A stretch of 64,000 nucleotides of DNA from Odontesthes bonariensis (taxonomy: Eukaryota > Chordata > Actinopteri > Atheriniformes > Atherinopsidae). Both the position numbers and the translations under genes were made by a program. The DNA is taken from assembly GCF_027942865.1 (NCBI RefSeq), contig NC_134511.1, forward strand, positions 446,392-510,391, written 5' to 3'. The notes under the pieces were generated by a model. That model ran no database searches and was not told where the DNA came from. It saw only the letters and a program-made list of their open reading frames with translations. The first letter of the stretch is position 1; the number at the start of each line of letters is the position of its first letter. Of this stretch, positions 25,401 to 37,400 are shown in pieces.

Positions 25401-28400
25401 CCCAGACCTGGTCCCGGACCTGGTCCCAGACCTGGTCCTGGTCCTGGTCCTGGTCCTGGTCCTGGTGCTGGTGCTGGTCCCGGTCCTGGTCTTGGACTGT
25501 GGTCCTGGACCTGGACAGTGTTCCTGGTCCTCGTTCTTGACTGCGGTCCTGGTCCTGGACTGCGGTCCTGGTCCTTGACTGTTGGTCCTGCTCCTGGTCC
25601 TGGTCCTGGTCTTGGACTGTGGTCCTGGACCTAGACAGTGTTTCTGGTCCTGGTCCTTGACTGTGGTCCTGGTGCTGGTCCTGGCCCTGCTCCTGGTCCT
25701 GGTCCTGGGCCTGGTCCTGGTCCTGGACTGTGGTCCTGGTGCTGGTCCTGGCCCTGCTCCCGGTCCTGGACTGTGGCCCTGGCCCTGGTCCTGGTGCAGG
25801 TCCTGGTCCTGGACTGTGGCCCTGGCCCTGGCCCTGGTCCTGGTGCTGGTCCTGGCCCTGCTCCCGGTCCTGGACTGTGGCCCTGGCCCTGGCCCTGGTC
25901 CTGGTGCAGGTCCTGGTCCTGGACTGTGGCCCTGGCCCTGGCCCTGGTCCTGGTGCAGGTCCTGGTCCTGGACTGTGGCCCTGGCCCTGGTGCAGGTCCT
26001 GGTCCTGGACTGTGGCCCTGGCCCTGGCCCTGGCCCTGGTCCTGGTGCTGGTCCTGGCCCTGCTCCCGGTCCTGGACTGTGGCCCTGGCCCTGGTCCTGG
26101 TGCAGGTCCTGGTCCTGGACTGTGGCCCTGGCCCTGGTGCAGGTCCTGGTCCTGGACTGTGGCCCTGGCCCTGGTCCTGGTGCAGGTCCTGGTCCTGGAC
26201 TGTGGTCCTGGTGCTGGTCCTGGTGCTGGTCCTGGCCCTGCTCCCGGTCCTGGACTGTGGCCCTGGCCCTGGTCCTGGTGCAGGTCCTGGTCCTGGTCCT
26301 GGTCCTGATGTGTCTCCTCTCCATCTCCTCAGGGAAGTCTTCGGTCCCGGCGGTGCGGGTCAAAGCCCGGTACCAGAGCATCTCCATCCTGCCCATGGAG
26401 CAGTACAAGGAGTTCGCCGAGTACATCAGCTCCAACTACCTGCTGCTGTGCTGCAGCCTGGAGGCCAACGTGAGCCTGCGGGCCAAAGAGGAGCTGAGCG
26501 CTGCGCTGGTGCACATCCTGCACAGCACGGGCAAGGCCAAGGTGGCTCCGCCCACTCACTGACTCCGCCCACTGTGACCCCTCACTGACTCCACCCACTC
26601 ACTGACTCCGCCCACTGCATCCTCCCACTGACTCCGCCCACTGCACCCTCCCACTGACTCCCCCCACTCACTGACTCCGCCCACTGCACCCATTCACTGA
26701 CTCCACCCACTCACTGACTCCGCCCACTGCATCCTCCCACTGACTCCGCCCACTGCACCCTCCCACTGACTCCGCACACCCAATGACTCCACCCACCCAA
26801 TGAGTCCACCCACTCACTGACTCCGCCCACTCACTGACTCTGCCCACTCACTGACTCCGCCCACTCACTGACTCCACCCACTCACTGACTCCGCCCACTG
26901 CATCCTCCCACTGACTCCGCCCACTGCACCCTCCCACTGACTCCGCCCACTCACTGACTCCGCCCACTGCACCCATTCACTGACTCCACCCACTCACTGA
27001 CTCCGCCCACTGCATCCTCCCACTGACTCCGCCCACTGCACCCTCCCACTGACTCCGCACACCCAATGACTCCACCCACCCAATGACTCCGCCCACTGTG
27101 ACCACTCACTGACTCCGCCCACTGCACCCTCCCACTGACTCCACCCACTGCACACACTCACTGACTCCGCCCACTCACTGACTCCACCCACCCAATGACT
27201 CCACCCACTCACTGACTCCACCCACTCACTGACTCTGCCCACTCACTGACTCCGCCCACTCACTGACTCCACCCACTCACTGACTCCACCCACTCACTGA
27301 CTCCGCCCACTCACTGACTCCGCCCACTCACTGATTCCGTCCACACACTGACTCCACCCACCCAATGACTCCACCCACTCACTGACTCCGCCCACTCACT
27401 GACTCCACCCACCCAATGACTCCGCCCACTCACTGACTCCGCCCACTCACTGACTCCACCCACCCAATGACTCCACCCACTCACTGACTCCGCCCACTCA
27501 CTGACTCCACCCACCCAATGACTCCACCCACTCACTGACTCCGCCCACTCACTGACTCCGCCCACTCACTGACTCCACCCACCCAGTGACTCCACCCACT
27601 CACTGACTCCGCCCACTCACTGACTCCGCCCACTCACTGACTCCACCCAATGACTCCATCCACTCACTGACTCCGCCCACTCACTGACTCCACCCACCCA
27701 ATGACTCCACCCACTCACTGACTCCGCCCACCCAATGACTCCATCCACTCACTGACTCCGCCCACTCACTGACTCCACCCACCCAATGACTCCACCCACT
27801 CACTGACTCCACCCACTCACTGACTCCACCCACCCACTGACTCCGCCCACTCACTGACTCCACCCACCCAATGACTCCACCCACTCACTGACTGCCCACT
27901 CACTGACTGCCCACTCACTGACTCCGCCCACTCACTGACTCCGCCCACTCACTGACTCCATCCACCCAATGACTCCACCCGCCCACTGACTCCACCCACT
28001 CCACTCGTACACACCTTATGATGATTTTTTTGTCTCCACAGGACTTCCTGACCGACCTGATGATGTCAGAGGTCGACCGTTGTCGTGACAACGACCAGCT
28101 GATCTTCAGAGAGAACACGCTGGCGACAAAGAGCATCGAGGAATACCTGAAGCTGATTGGACAGAAGTATCTGCAGGACGCCCTCGGTATGCGCACGTAC
28201 ACGCACAGTTTCAGGTGACCTTTGCTGGTGGCTTTGTTTTAATTACACCTGTCGTCCAGGTGAGTTCATCAAAGCTCTGTACGAGTCTGACGAGAACTGT
28301 GAGGTGGACCCGTCCCGCTGCGCGACCTCTGACCTCGCAGAGCATCAGGCCAACCTGAGGATGTGCTGTGAGCTGGCCTTCTGCAAGATCCTCGACTCGT

Positions 28401-31400
28401 ACAGGTACGAACAGGTGCAAACACAGGTGCAAACAGGTGTAAACACAGGTGCAAACACAAGTGCAAACACAAGTGCAAACACAAGTGCAAACACAGGTGC
28501 AAACACAGGTGCTAACAGGTGTAAACACAGGTGTAAACACAGGTGCAAACACAAGTGCAAACACAGGTGCGACAGGTGCAAACACAGGTGCAAACACAGG
28601 TGCTAACAGGTGTAAACACAGGTGTAAACACAGGTGCAAACACAAGTGCAAACACAGGTGCAAACAGGTGCAAACACAGGTGCTAACAGGTGTAAACAGG
28701 TGCAAACACAAGTGCAAACACAGGTGCGAACAGATGCAAACAGGTGCAAACACAGGTGCTAACAGGTGTAAACAGGTGCAAACACAAGTGCAAACAGGTG
28801 CAAACACAGGTGCGACAGGTGCAAACACAGGTGCGGCAGGTGCAAACACAGGTGCTAACAGATCCTAACAGGTGCAAACAGGTGCTAACAGATGCAAACA
28901 GATGCTAACAGATGCTAACAGGTGCGAACAGATGCTAACAGGTACGAACAGGTGCAAACAGGTGCTAACAGATGCAAACAGGTGCGAACAGATGCTAACA
29001 GGTGCAAACAGGTGCTAACAGGTGCAAACAGGTGCTAACAGATGCTAACAGGTACGAACAGGTGCAAACAGGTGCAAACACAGGTGCAAACACAGGTGCT
29101 AACAGGTGTAAACAGGTGCAAACACAAGTGCAAACACAGGTGCGACAGGTGCAAACACAGGTGCAAACAGGTGCTTCAGATGCTAACAGGTGCAAACAGG
29201 TGCGAACAGATGCTAACAGGTGTAAACAGGTGCAAACAGGTACAAACACAGGTGTAAACAGATACAAGCAGGTGCTAACAAGTGCTAACAGGTGCTAACA
29301 GATGCTAATAGGTGCAAACACAGGTGCAAACAAGTGCTAACAGATGCTAACAGATGCTAATAGATACTAACAGGTGCTAACAGGTGCTAACAGGTGTAAA
29401 CATAGATGCAAACAGATGCTAACAGATGCAAACACAGGTGCAAACAGGTGCTAACAGGTGCAAACACAGGTGCAAACAGGTGCAAACAGGTGCTAACAGA
29501 TACTAACAGCTGCAGGTTATGTACCTGTACACACTGATAAACTGTGCCCCCCCACTCAGGGTCTTCCCTCGAGAGCTGAAGGAGGTGTTTGCGTCATGGC
29601 GACAGGAGTGCAGTAACCGGGGGCGACCAGACATCAGCGAGCGTCTCATCAGCGCCTCGCTGTTCCTGCGCTTCCTGTGCCCGGCCGTGATGTCACCGTC
29701 GCTGTTCGACCTGATGCAGGAGTACCCCGACGAGCGCACCGCACGGACCCTGACCCTGATCGCCAAAGTGATCCAGAACCTCGCCAACTTCAGCAAGTAC
29801 GCCAGGCCCCCCACTGTGAGGGGGCGGAGCCTGTTACAGCCCGAATGTTTCTGTTTCCTTCATGAAGGGGCGGAGCCTGTTACAGCCCGAATGTTTCTGT
29901 CTCCTTCATGAGGGGGCGGAGCCTGTTACAGCCTGAATGTTTCTGTCTCCTTCATGAAGGGGCGGAGCCTGTTACAGCCCGAATGTTTCTGTCTCCTTCA
30001 TGAGGGGGCGGAGCCTGTTACAGCCTGCATGTTTCTGTCTCCTTCATGAAGGGGCGGAGCCTGTTACAGCCCGAATGTTTCTGTCTCCTTCATGAGGGGG
30101 CGGAGCCTGTTACAGCCTGCATGTTTCTGTTTCCTTCATGAGGGGGCGTAGCCTGTTACAGCCCGAATGTTTCTGTTTCCTTCATGAGGGGGCGGAGCCT
30201 GTTACATTCTGAATGTTTCTGTCTCCTTCATGAAGGGGCGGAGCCTGTTACAGCCCGAATGTTTCTGTCTCCTTCATGAAGGGGTGGAGCCTGTTACAGC
30301 CTGCATGTTTCTCTCCTTCATGAAGGGGCGGAGCCTGTTACAGCCCGAATGTTTCTCTCCTTCATGAAGGGGCGGAGCCTGTTACAGCCCGAATGTTTCT
30401 CTCCTTCATGAAGGGGCGGAGCCTGTTACAGCCTGCATGTTTCTTTCTCCTTCATGAGGGGGCGGAACCTGTTACATTCCGAATGTTTCTGTCTCCTTCA
30501 TGAGGGGGCGGAACCTGTTACATTCCGAATGTTTCTGTCTCCTTCATGAGGGGGCGGAGCCTGTTACAGCCCGAATGTTTGTCTCCTTCATGAAGGGGCG
30601 GAGCCTGTTACAGCCCGAATGTTTCTGTCTCCTTCATGAAGGGGCGGAGCCTGTTACAGCCCGAATGTTACTGTCTCCTTCATGAAGGGGCGGAGCCTTT
30701 TACAGCCCGAATGTTTCTGTTTCCTTCATGAGGGGGCGGAGCCTGTTACAGCCTGCATGTTTCTGTCTCCTTCATGAAGGGGCGGAGCCTGTTACAGCCT
30801 GCATGTTTCTGTTTCCTTCATGAAGGGGCGGAGCCTGTTACAGCCTGCATATTTCTGTCTCCTTCATGAGGGGGCGGAGCCTGTTACAGCCTGCATGTTT
30901 CTGTTTCCTTCATGAGGGGGCGGAGCCTGTTACAGCCCGCATGTTTCTGTCTCCTTCATGAAGGGGCGGAGCCTGTTACAGCCTGCATGTTTCTGTTTCC
31001 TTCATGAAGGGGCGGAGCCTGTTACAGCCTGCATGTTTCTGTCTCCTTCATGAAGGGGCGGAGCCTGTTACAGCCCGCATGTTTCTGTCTCCTTCATGAG
31101 GGGGCGGAGCCTGTTACAGCCCGAATGTTTCTGTGTCCTTCATGAAGGGGCGGAGCCTGTTACAGCCCGAATGTTTCTGTGTCCTTCATGAAGGGGCGGA
31201 GCCTGTTACAGCCCGCATGTTTCTGTCTCCTTCATGAGGGGGCGGAGCCTGTTACAGCCCGAATGTTTCTGTCTCCTTCATGAAGGGGCGGAGCCTGTTA
31301 CAGCCCGAATGTTTCTGTGTCCTTCATGAAGGGGCGGAGCCTGTTACAGCCTGCATGTTTCTGTCTCCTTCATGAAGGGGCGGAGCCTGTTACAGCCTGC

Positions 31401-34400
31401 ATGTTTCTGTTTCCTTCATGAAGGGGCGGAGCCTGTTACAGCCTGCATATTTCTGTCTCCTTCATGAGGGGGCGGAGCCTGTTACAGCCTGCATGTTTCT
31501 GTTTCCTTCATGAGGGGGCAGAGCCTGTTACAGCCTGCATGTTTCTGTCTCCTTCATGAAGGGGCGGAGCCTGTTACAGCCTGCATGTTTCTGTTTCCTT
31601 CATGAAGGGGCGGAGCCTGTTACAGCCTGCATGTTTCTGTCTCCTTCATGAAGGGGCGGAGCCTGTTACAGCCTGCATGTTTCTGTCTCCTTCATGAAGG
31701 GGCGGAGCCTGTTACAGCCCGCATGTTTCTGTCTCCTTCATGAGGGGGCGGAGCCTGTTACAGCCCGAATGTTTCTGTGTCCTTCATGAAGGGGCGGAGC
31801 CTGTTACAGCCCGAATGTTTCTGTGTCCTTCATGAAGGGGCGGAGCCTGTTACAGCCCGCATGTTTCTGTCTCCTTCATGAGGGGGCGGAGCCTGTTACA
31901 GCCCGAATGTTTCTGTCTCCTTCATGAAGGGGCGGAGCCTGTTACAGCCCGACTGTTTCTGTTTCCTTCATGAGGGGGCGGAGCCTGTTACAGCCTGCAT
32001 GTTTCTGTCTCCTTCATGAGGGGGCGGAGCCTGTTACAGCCCGAATGTTTCTGTCTCCTCGGTGTGACACGTCTCACCTGTCGCTGCAGGTTCGGCACCA
32101 AAGAGGAGTACATGCTGTTCATGAACGACTTTGTGGAGCGGCAGTGGAGCAGCATGCAGCGCTTCCTGCAGGAGATCTCAAACCCCGACGGGTTGAACCA
32201 CACCGCCGGGTTCGATGGCTACATCGACCTCGGCAGGGAGCTGTCCAGCCTCCACACGCTGCTGACTGAGCTGGACCAGGTGATACGCCTGAGCAACCGA
32301 CCAACCAACCATCCATTCATTCATTCATTCATTCATTCATTCATTCATTCATTCATCCAGTCATTCATTTATTCATTTATTCATTTATTCATTCATTCAT
32401 TTATTTATTCATTCATTCATTTATTCATTCATTCATTCATTCATTCATTTATTCATTCATTTATTCATCCATTCATTCATTCATTCATTCATTCATTCAT
32501 TTATTCATTCATTTATTCATCCATTCATCCATTCATTCATTCATTCATTTATTCATTCATTCATTCATTTATTCATTCATTCATTTATTCATTTATTTAT
32601 TCATTCATTTATTCATCCATTCACCCATTCATTTATTTATTCATTCATTTATTCATCCATTCATTCATTCATTTATTCATTCATTCATTCATTCATTCAT
32701 TCATTCATTCATTTATTTATTCATTCATTTATTCATCCATTCATTCATTTATTCATTCATTTATTCATCCATTCATTCATTCATTTCATTCATTTATTTA
32801 TTCATTCATTCATTCATCCAGTCATTCATTTATTCATTCATTCATTCATTCATTCATCCAGTCATTCATTTATTCATTCATTCATTCATTCATTCATCCA
32901 GTCATTCATTTATTCATTTATTCATTCATTCATTCATCCTGTCATTCATTTATTCATTTATTCATTCATTCATTCATTTATTCATTCATTCATTCATTTA
33001 TTTATTCATTCATTTATTCATCCATTCATTCATTCATTCATTCATTCATTCATTCATTTATTCATTTATTCATTCATTCATTTATTTATTCATTTATTCA
33101 TTCATTCATTTATTTATTCATTCATTTATTCATTCATTCATCCATTCATTTATTCATTCATTTATTTATTTATTCATTCATCCATTCATCTGACTCCACC
33201 TATCTGTCTCCACCTTTCTGCAGGTGTGCCTCTCAAAGCTCGGTCCTCTTCCTCGGATCCTCAGAGACGTGTCGGCGGCTCTCTCAAACCCAGGGGGCGT
33301 GGCTTCAGTTTCCTCCCCGGAGCCTCAGCGGGTGGTGTCTCCGCCCCCCATGTCACCGCCCCCCCTGTCCCCGCCCCTGTCGCCTCCTCTGACAGCCTGC
33401 AATCCTTCTGTTGGCCTGCAGGGCAGCGCGGGACTGGATGGAGGGTTAGTGTCCGCTCGTTGGGAATCGGCTCGTTGGGAATCGGCTCGTTGTGAATCGG
33501 CTCGTTATGACCTGCCGCTGTGCTTCAAACACGTTTTATTCATGACTTTCTGTGAAGTATTTACTGACATTTATTATTGAGGCTATATGTGTGTGTGTGT
33601 GTGTGTGTGTGCACTTTTGCAGTTTGGTGGACTTCACCAGACTTCCGTCTCCGACGCCAGAGAACAAGGATCTGTTCTTCGTCACCAAAGGATCCAGCCT
33701 GCAGCCGGCATCAGGTGACCACCTCTAACCGCTCAGCTGACCTCTGCCCACTGACCTCTAACTGACCTCTGACCTCACTTCCTACAGGTATGCGGGGTTC
33801 TCCGGCGCCCAGCTCGTCCTACTCGGAGCCCAACGAAAGCGAAGCGCCGTTTGAGATGACCAACGGGGGCCGGAAGGAGGGGCCTGAGCTGACCAATGAG
33901 AGTCGCAGCCTCTCTCTGGTGGATCTGCAGGACTCCTCCCCCGGAGACGGCTTCGACGACAGCCAATGGCAGCGCAGGACGGGCCTCCTGCCGCTCTCCT
34001 TCCAGAACCCGGTGTACCACATGACCGCCACCTCGCCGCGCCAGCCGCAGCAGCAGACGGAGGCCACGCCCTCGGACGGTTCGGTCGGGTCGCAGGGGAA
34101 CCCCGAGGACAGGAGCGCCATGGCGACCAAACCGGCGTTCCTCACGCAGATGTCCGTGGGGCTGGGGGGGGCCGAGAGGGGCGAGAGGATGTCGGCCATG
34201 TCGAGCAGCAGCAGCGGCGAGGAGTACTCCCGGCGAGCTCTGTCCCTCACCGACACGCTCACAGGTAACTGGACCCAGGTCTGAACCCGGGTCTGAACCC
34301 GGGTCTGGTTTCAGGTCTGAGTCTGAACCAACCCGGGTCTGAACCCAGGTCTGATCATGTGACTCCTCCCGGCAGGTAGCTCCGCCCCCCCGCGGCAGAA

Positions 34401-37400
34401 CTCCTCGGGGCCTCAGCGACGCATCGATCAGCCTCCTCCGCCCTCCTCGGCTCCACCCGGACCTCCCCGAGGCCGCACACCACCCAGCATGCTCAGCAGC
34501 GGCGGTGGCTCTGCCTACCCTCAACGTCCCGCCTCCGGAAGCATGATGTCATCGAGCCCGGATTGGCCGAGCGCCGGCCAGTCACGACTCAGACAGATGT
34601 CGTCGTCATCTAAAGGCGACAGCCCCGAGAAGCAGCGAGCCACTGCCAAGGTAACCGGGTTGTTTCCATGGTAACCGGGCTGTTTCCATGGTAACATTTA
34701 ACCCGCTACAGGCAGAGTGTCCCAAACACAGTCTGTGGAGTCTCACCTGTTTAATAAAACTAATAAATGTGTATAAAAGTGTAACATTATGCAAACAGTG
34801 GAACCTTTCAATTAATCTGTTCGAAAAAGTCACTGACATGTACGCTCACTATGGCTTCTTAAAATTGCACTATAATTTTGACTGCACTCGACTGTCTCGA
34901 ACAAACGGTCGCTGTTCGAAAAGTAAAAGTCGTATCCGAATAATTCTTGAACCGTCAGCGCCCCAAGAGACGGCAGAAGCCAGCGGTGTAATTTTCATTC
35001 GGCTACTATGTGTGGCTCGTTTTTTATGGCAGTTTTAAAATCATATTTTACATTAACTTTATGATTTTAGGCGTTTATAATGGGCGGAATGTCAGCTGAG
35101 GGCCGAATCTCTGCACTCAGAGGCAATTTGTGAGAAATATGTGTGGCAGAGCTCAATGAGTGTGACTTTGTGTGAAAGAGGACAAAAATGCCTACGTTTT
35201 GAAGTAAAATTTGTACAGATCGGGCAGATATTTTGGACATGAGAGACATTTGTTCGAGGAATTGGTGCAGTATCAAATTTAGAGTGAGAAACAGAGTGGG
35301 AGAAACACCTCGGCCAAGATGTAGTCTTCCTAAAACGTAAACTGCCGTTGAGTCAAAGCTATATAACGTACCAACAAACCCTTTGGTTCAGTTAAAGCTG
35401 AGAGTCTCCTGTCACATATAAACTTTGAATGAGGTCTGTGCGATGCTTTATGGCTGAGTTATAAGGCCTCTAAAATAGGTCGTTAGTTGCTGTTCAATGC
35501 ATTTTCCCATCCACAATTTTCCCACTTTTTCCCATTTTGCCCGAATTCCTTTCGACTAATGAGAGTCGCTATGACACCAGTCTTTGGTTTCAGGTTTCTG
35601 GTTGGAACCCACTCTGGGTTCTGGTCTAACTGTTCAGGTGTGTTTGTGTGCTCAGGCTCCGTCTCCCTGCGCGCTGGATCGAACCGCCGCCTGGCTGCTC
35701 AACATGAACTCTGCCTCGTCCTATGGCGAGACAGAGGATGATCGTCATGACGACGCCCTGGTGGAGAAGGTGAGAGAGTCCTAGGCTGTGTGCGAAACCG
35801 CCTACTACATACTGCATACTTCCATACTGCATACTGCATACTACATACTGCATACTTCCATACTGCATCAAACAGTATGCAGAGCGTTTACCCACAATGC
35901 ATTTCGCTCCTGCCCGAGCCGAAATCAGCCGGCCTGAAGCTGATTTCTCTTAAGCTCTAAACTCTGTAAACTTTAGCAACATTTGAAACATTTTCAGGAG
36001 AGAAAGTAGTCGTTTAGATCCCCAACGTGTTGAAAACCTGACAAAATACCGGCTGTTTACAATTTTGTTCCCACGAATTCGGCGCTACTAAAGCTAGCCG
36101 CAGTGAGCAACGCACTTCCGGTTATTTTCACACAATAAAATACCCGTTGCCTTTTATCATAGGGAAAGCCATTACCATACAATTGGTGCTTTTGTTTTGA
36201 AAACAGGAAGTGAACCTATCCTCGTTGTAGCTAGCTTGAAACTGCCGTTTTGACAGGAAATGACGATCGGCGACGTCACGTTACGTTGCATCTTGGGTAG
36301 TTTGAGTATGAGTAGTAACCTCATGATGCATACCCAACATTTCGGTAAATCTAGTATGCATCCGGGAACTTAAAAAAAGTTAGTAGGAGTAGTGGGAGTA
36401 GTATTGGAACACAGCCCTAGTTGTGGGTTGGTGCCGGTTCTGCAGGTTCTGACCCGTGTGTTTCTGCTCAGTATCAGCAGGAGATCGTGCTGCTGCAGGA
36501 GAAGCTGCGAGTCGCTGCCATGCGACAGGAGGAGTGTGAGGCCCGACTGATGGTCCAGGACCAGCAGAACCAGCGCATGCTGCAGGAGTACCAGGTGGGT
36601 GCAACACCTGGCTTACCTGCAGGCGTGGTCACATGACATGGCCGAACCAACCGGAGAGTCTGTGTGTGTTTCAGGCTCGGCTGGAAGACACAGAAAGCAG
36701 ACTGAGGAGGCTGCAGGACGACAAGGACCTGCAGATGAACAGCATCATCAGCAGGTGGGAACGCCGTCTGAACGCCCTGTTTCCCCTCTAACTCGCGCCC
36801 TGTTTCCCCTCTAACTCGCGCCCTGTTTCCCCTCTAACTCGCGCCCTGTTTCCCCTCTAACTCACGCACTGTTACCCGTTTCCCCTCTAACTCGCGCCCT
36901 GTTTCCCCTCTAACTCGCGCTGTTTCCCCTCTAACTTGCGCCCTGTTTCCCCTCTAACTTGCGCCCTGTTTCCCCTCTAACTCGCGCCCTGCTTCCACTG
37001 TTTTCCCTCTAACTCGCGCCCTGTTTCCCCTCTAACTCGCGCCCTGTTTCCCCTGTTTCCCCTCTAACTTACCTGTGCAGGTTGATGGCCGTAGAGGAGG
37101 AGCTGAAGAAGGATCACTCTGACATGCAGGCGGTCGTCGACTCCAAGCAGAAGATCATTGAGGCCCAGGTACCTTTCTCTGTCTCACCTGTCTGTGTCTC
37201 ACCTGTCTGTGTCTCACCTCTCTGTGTCTCACCTCTCTGTGTCTCACCTCTCTGTATCTCACCTGTCTGTGTCTCACCTGTCTCAGGAGAAGAGGATTTC
37301 CAGCCTGGACGCGGCGAACACCCGTCTGATGGCGGCTCTGACGCAGCTGAAGGAGCGCTACAGTGTGACATCACAGAGGAACGGCCTGTCTCCTAGCAAC

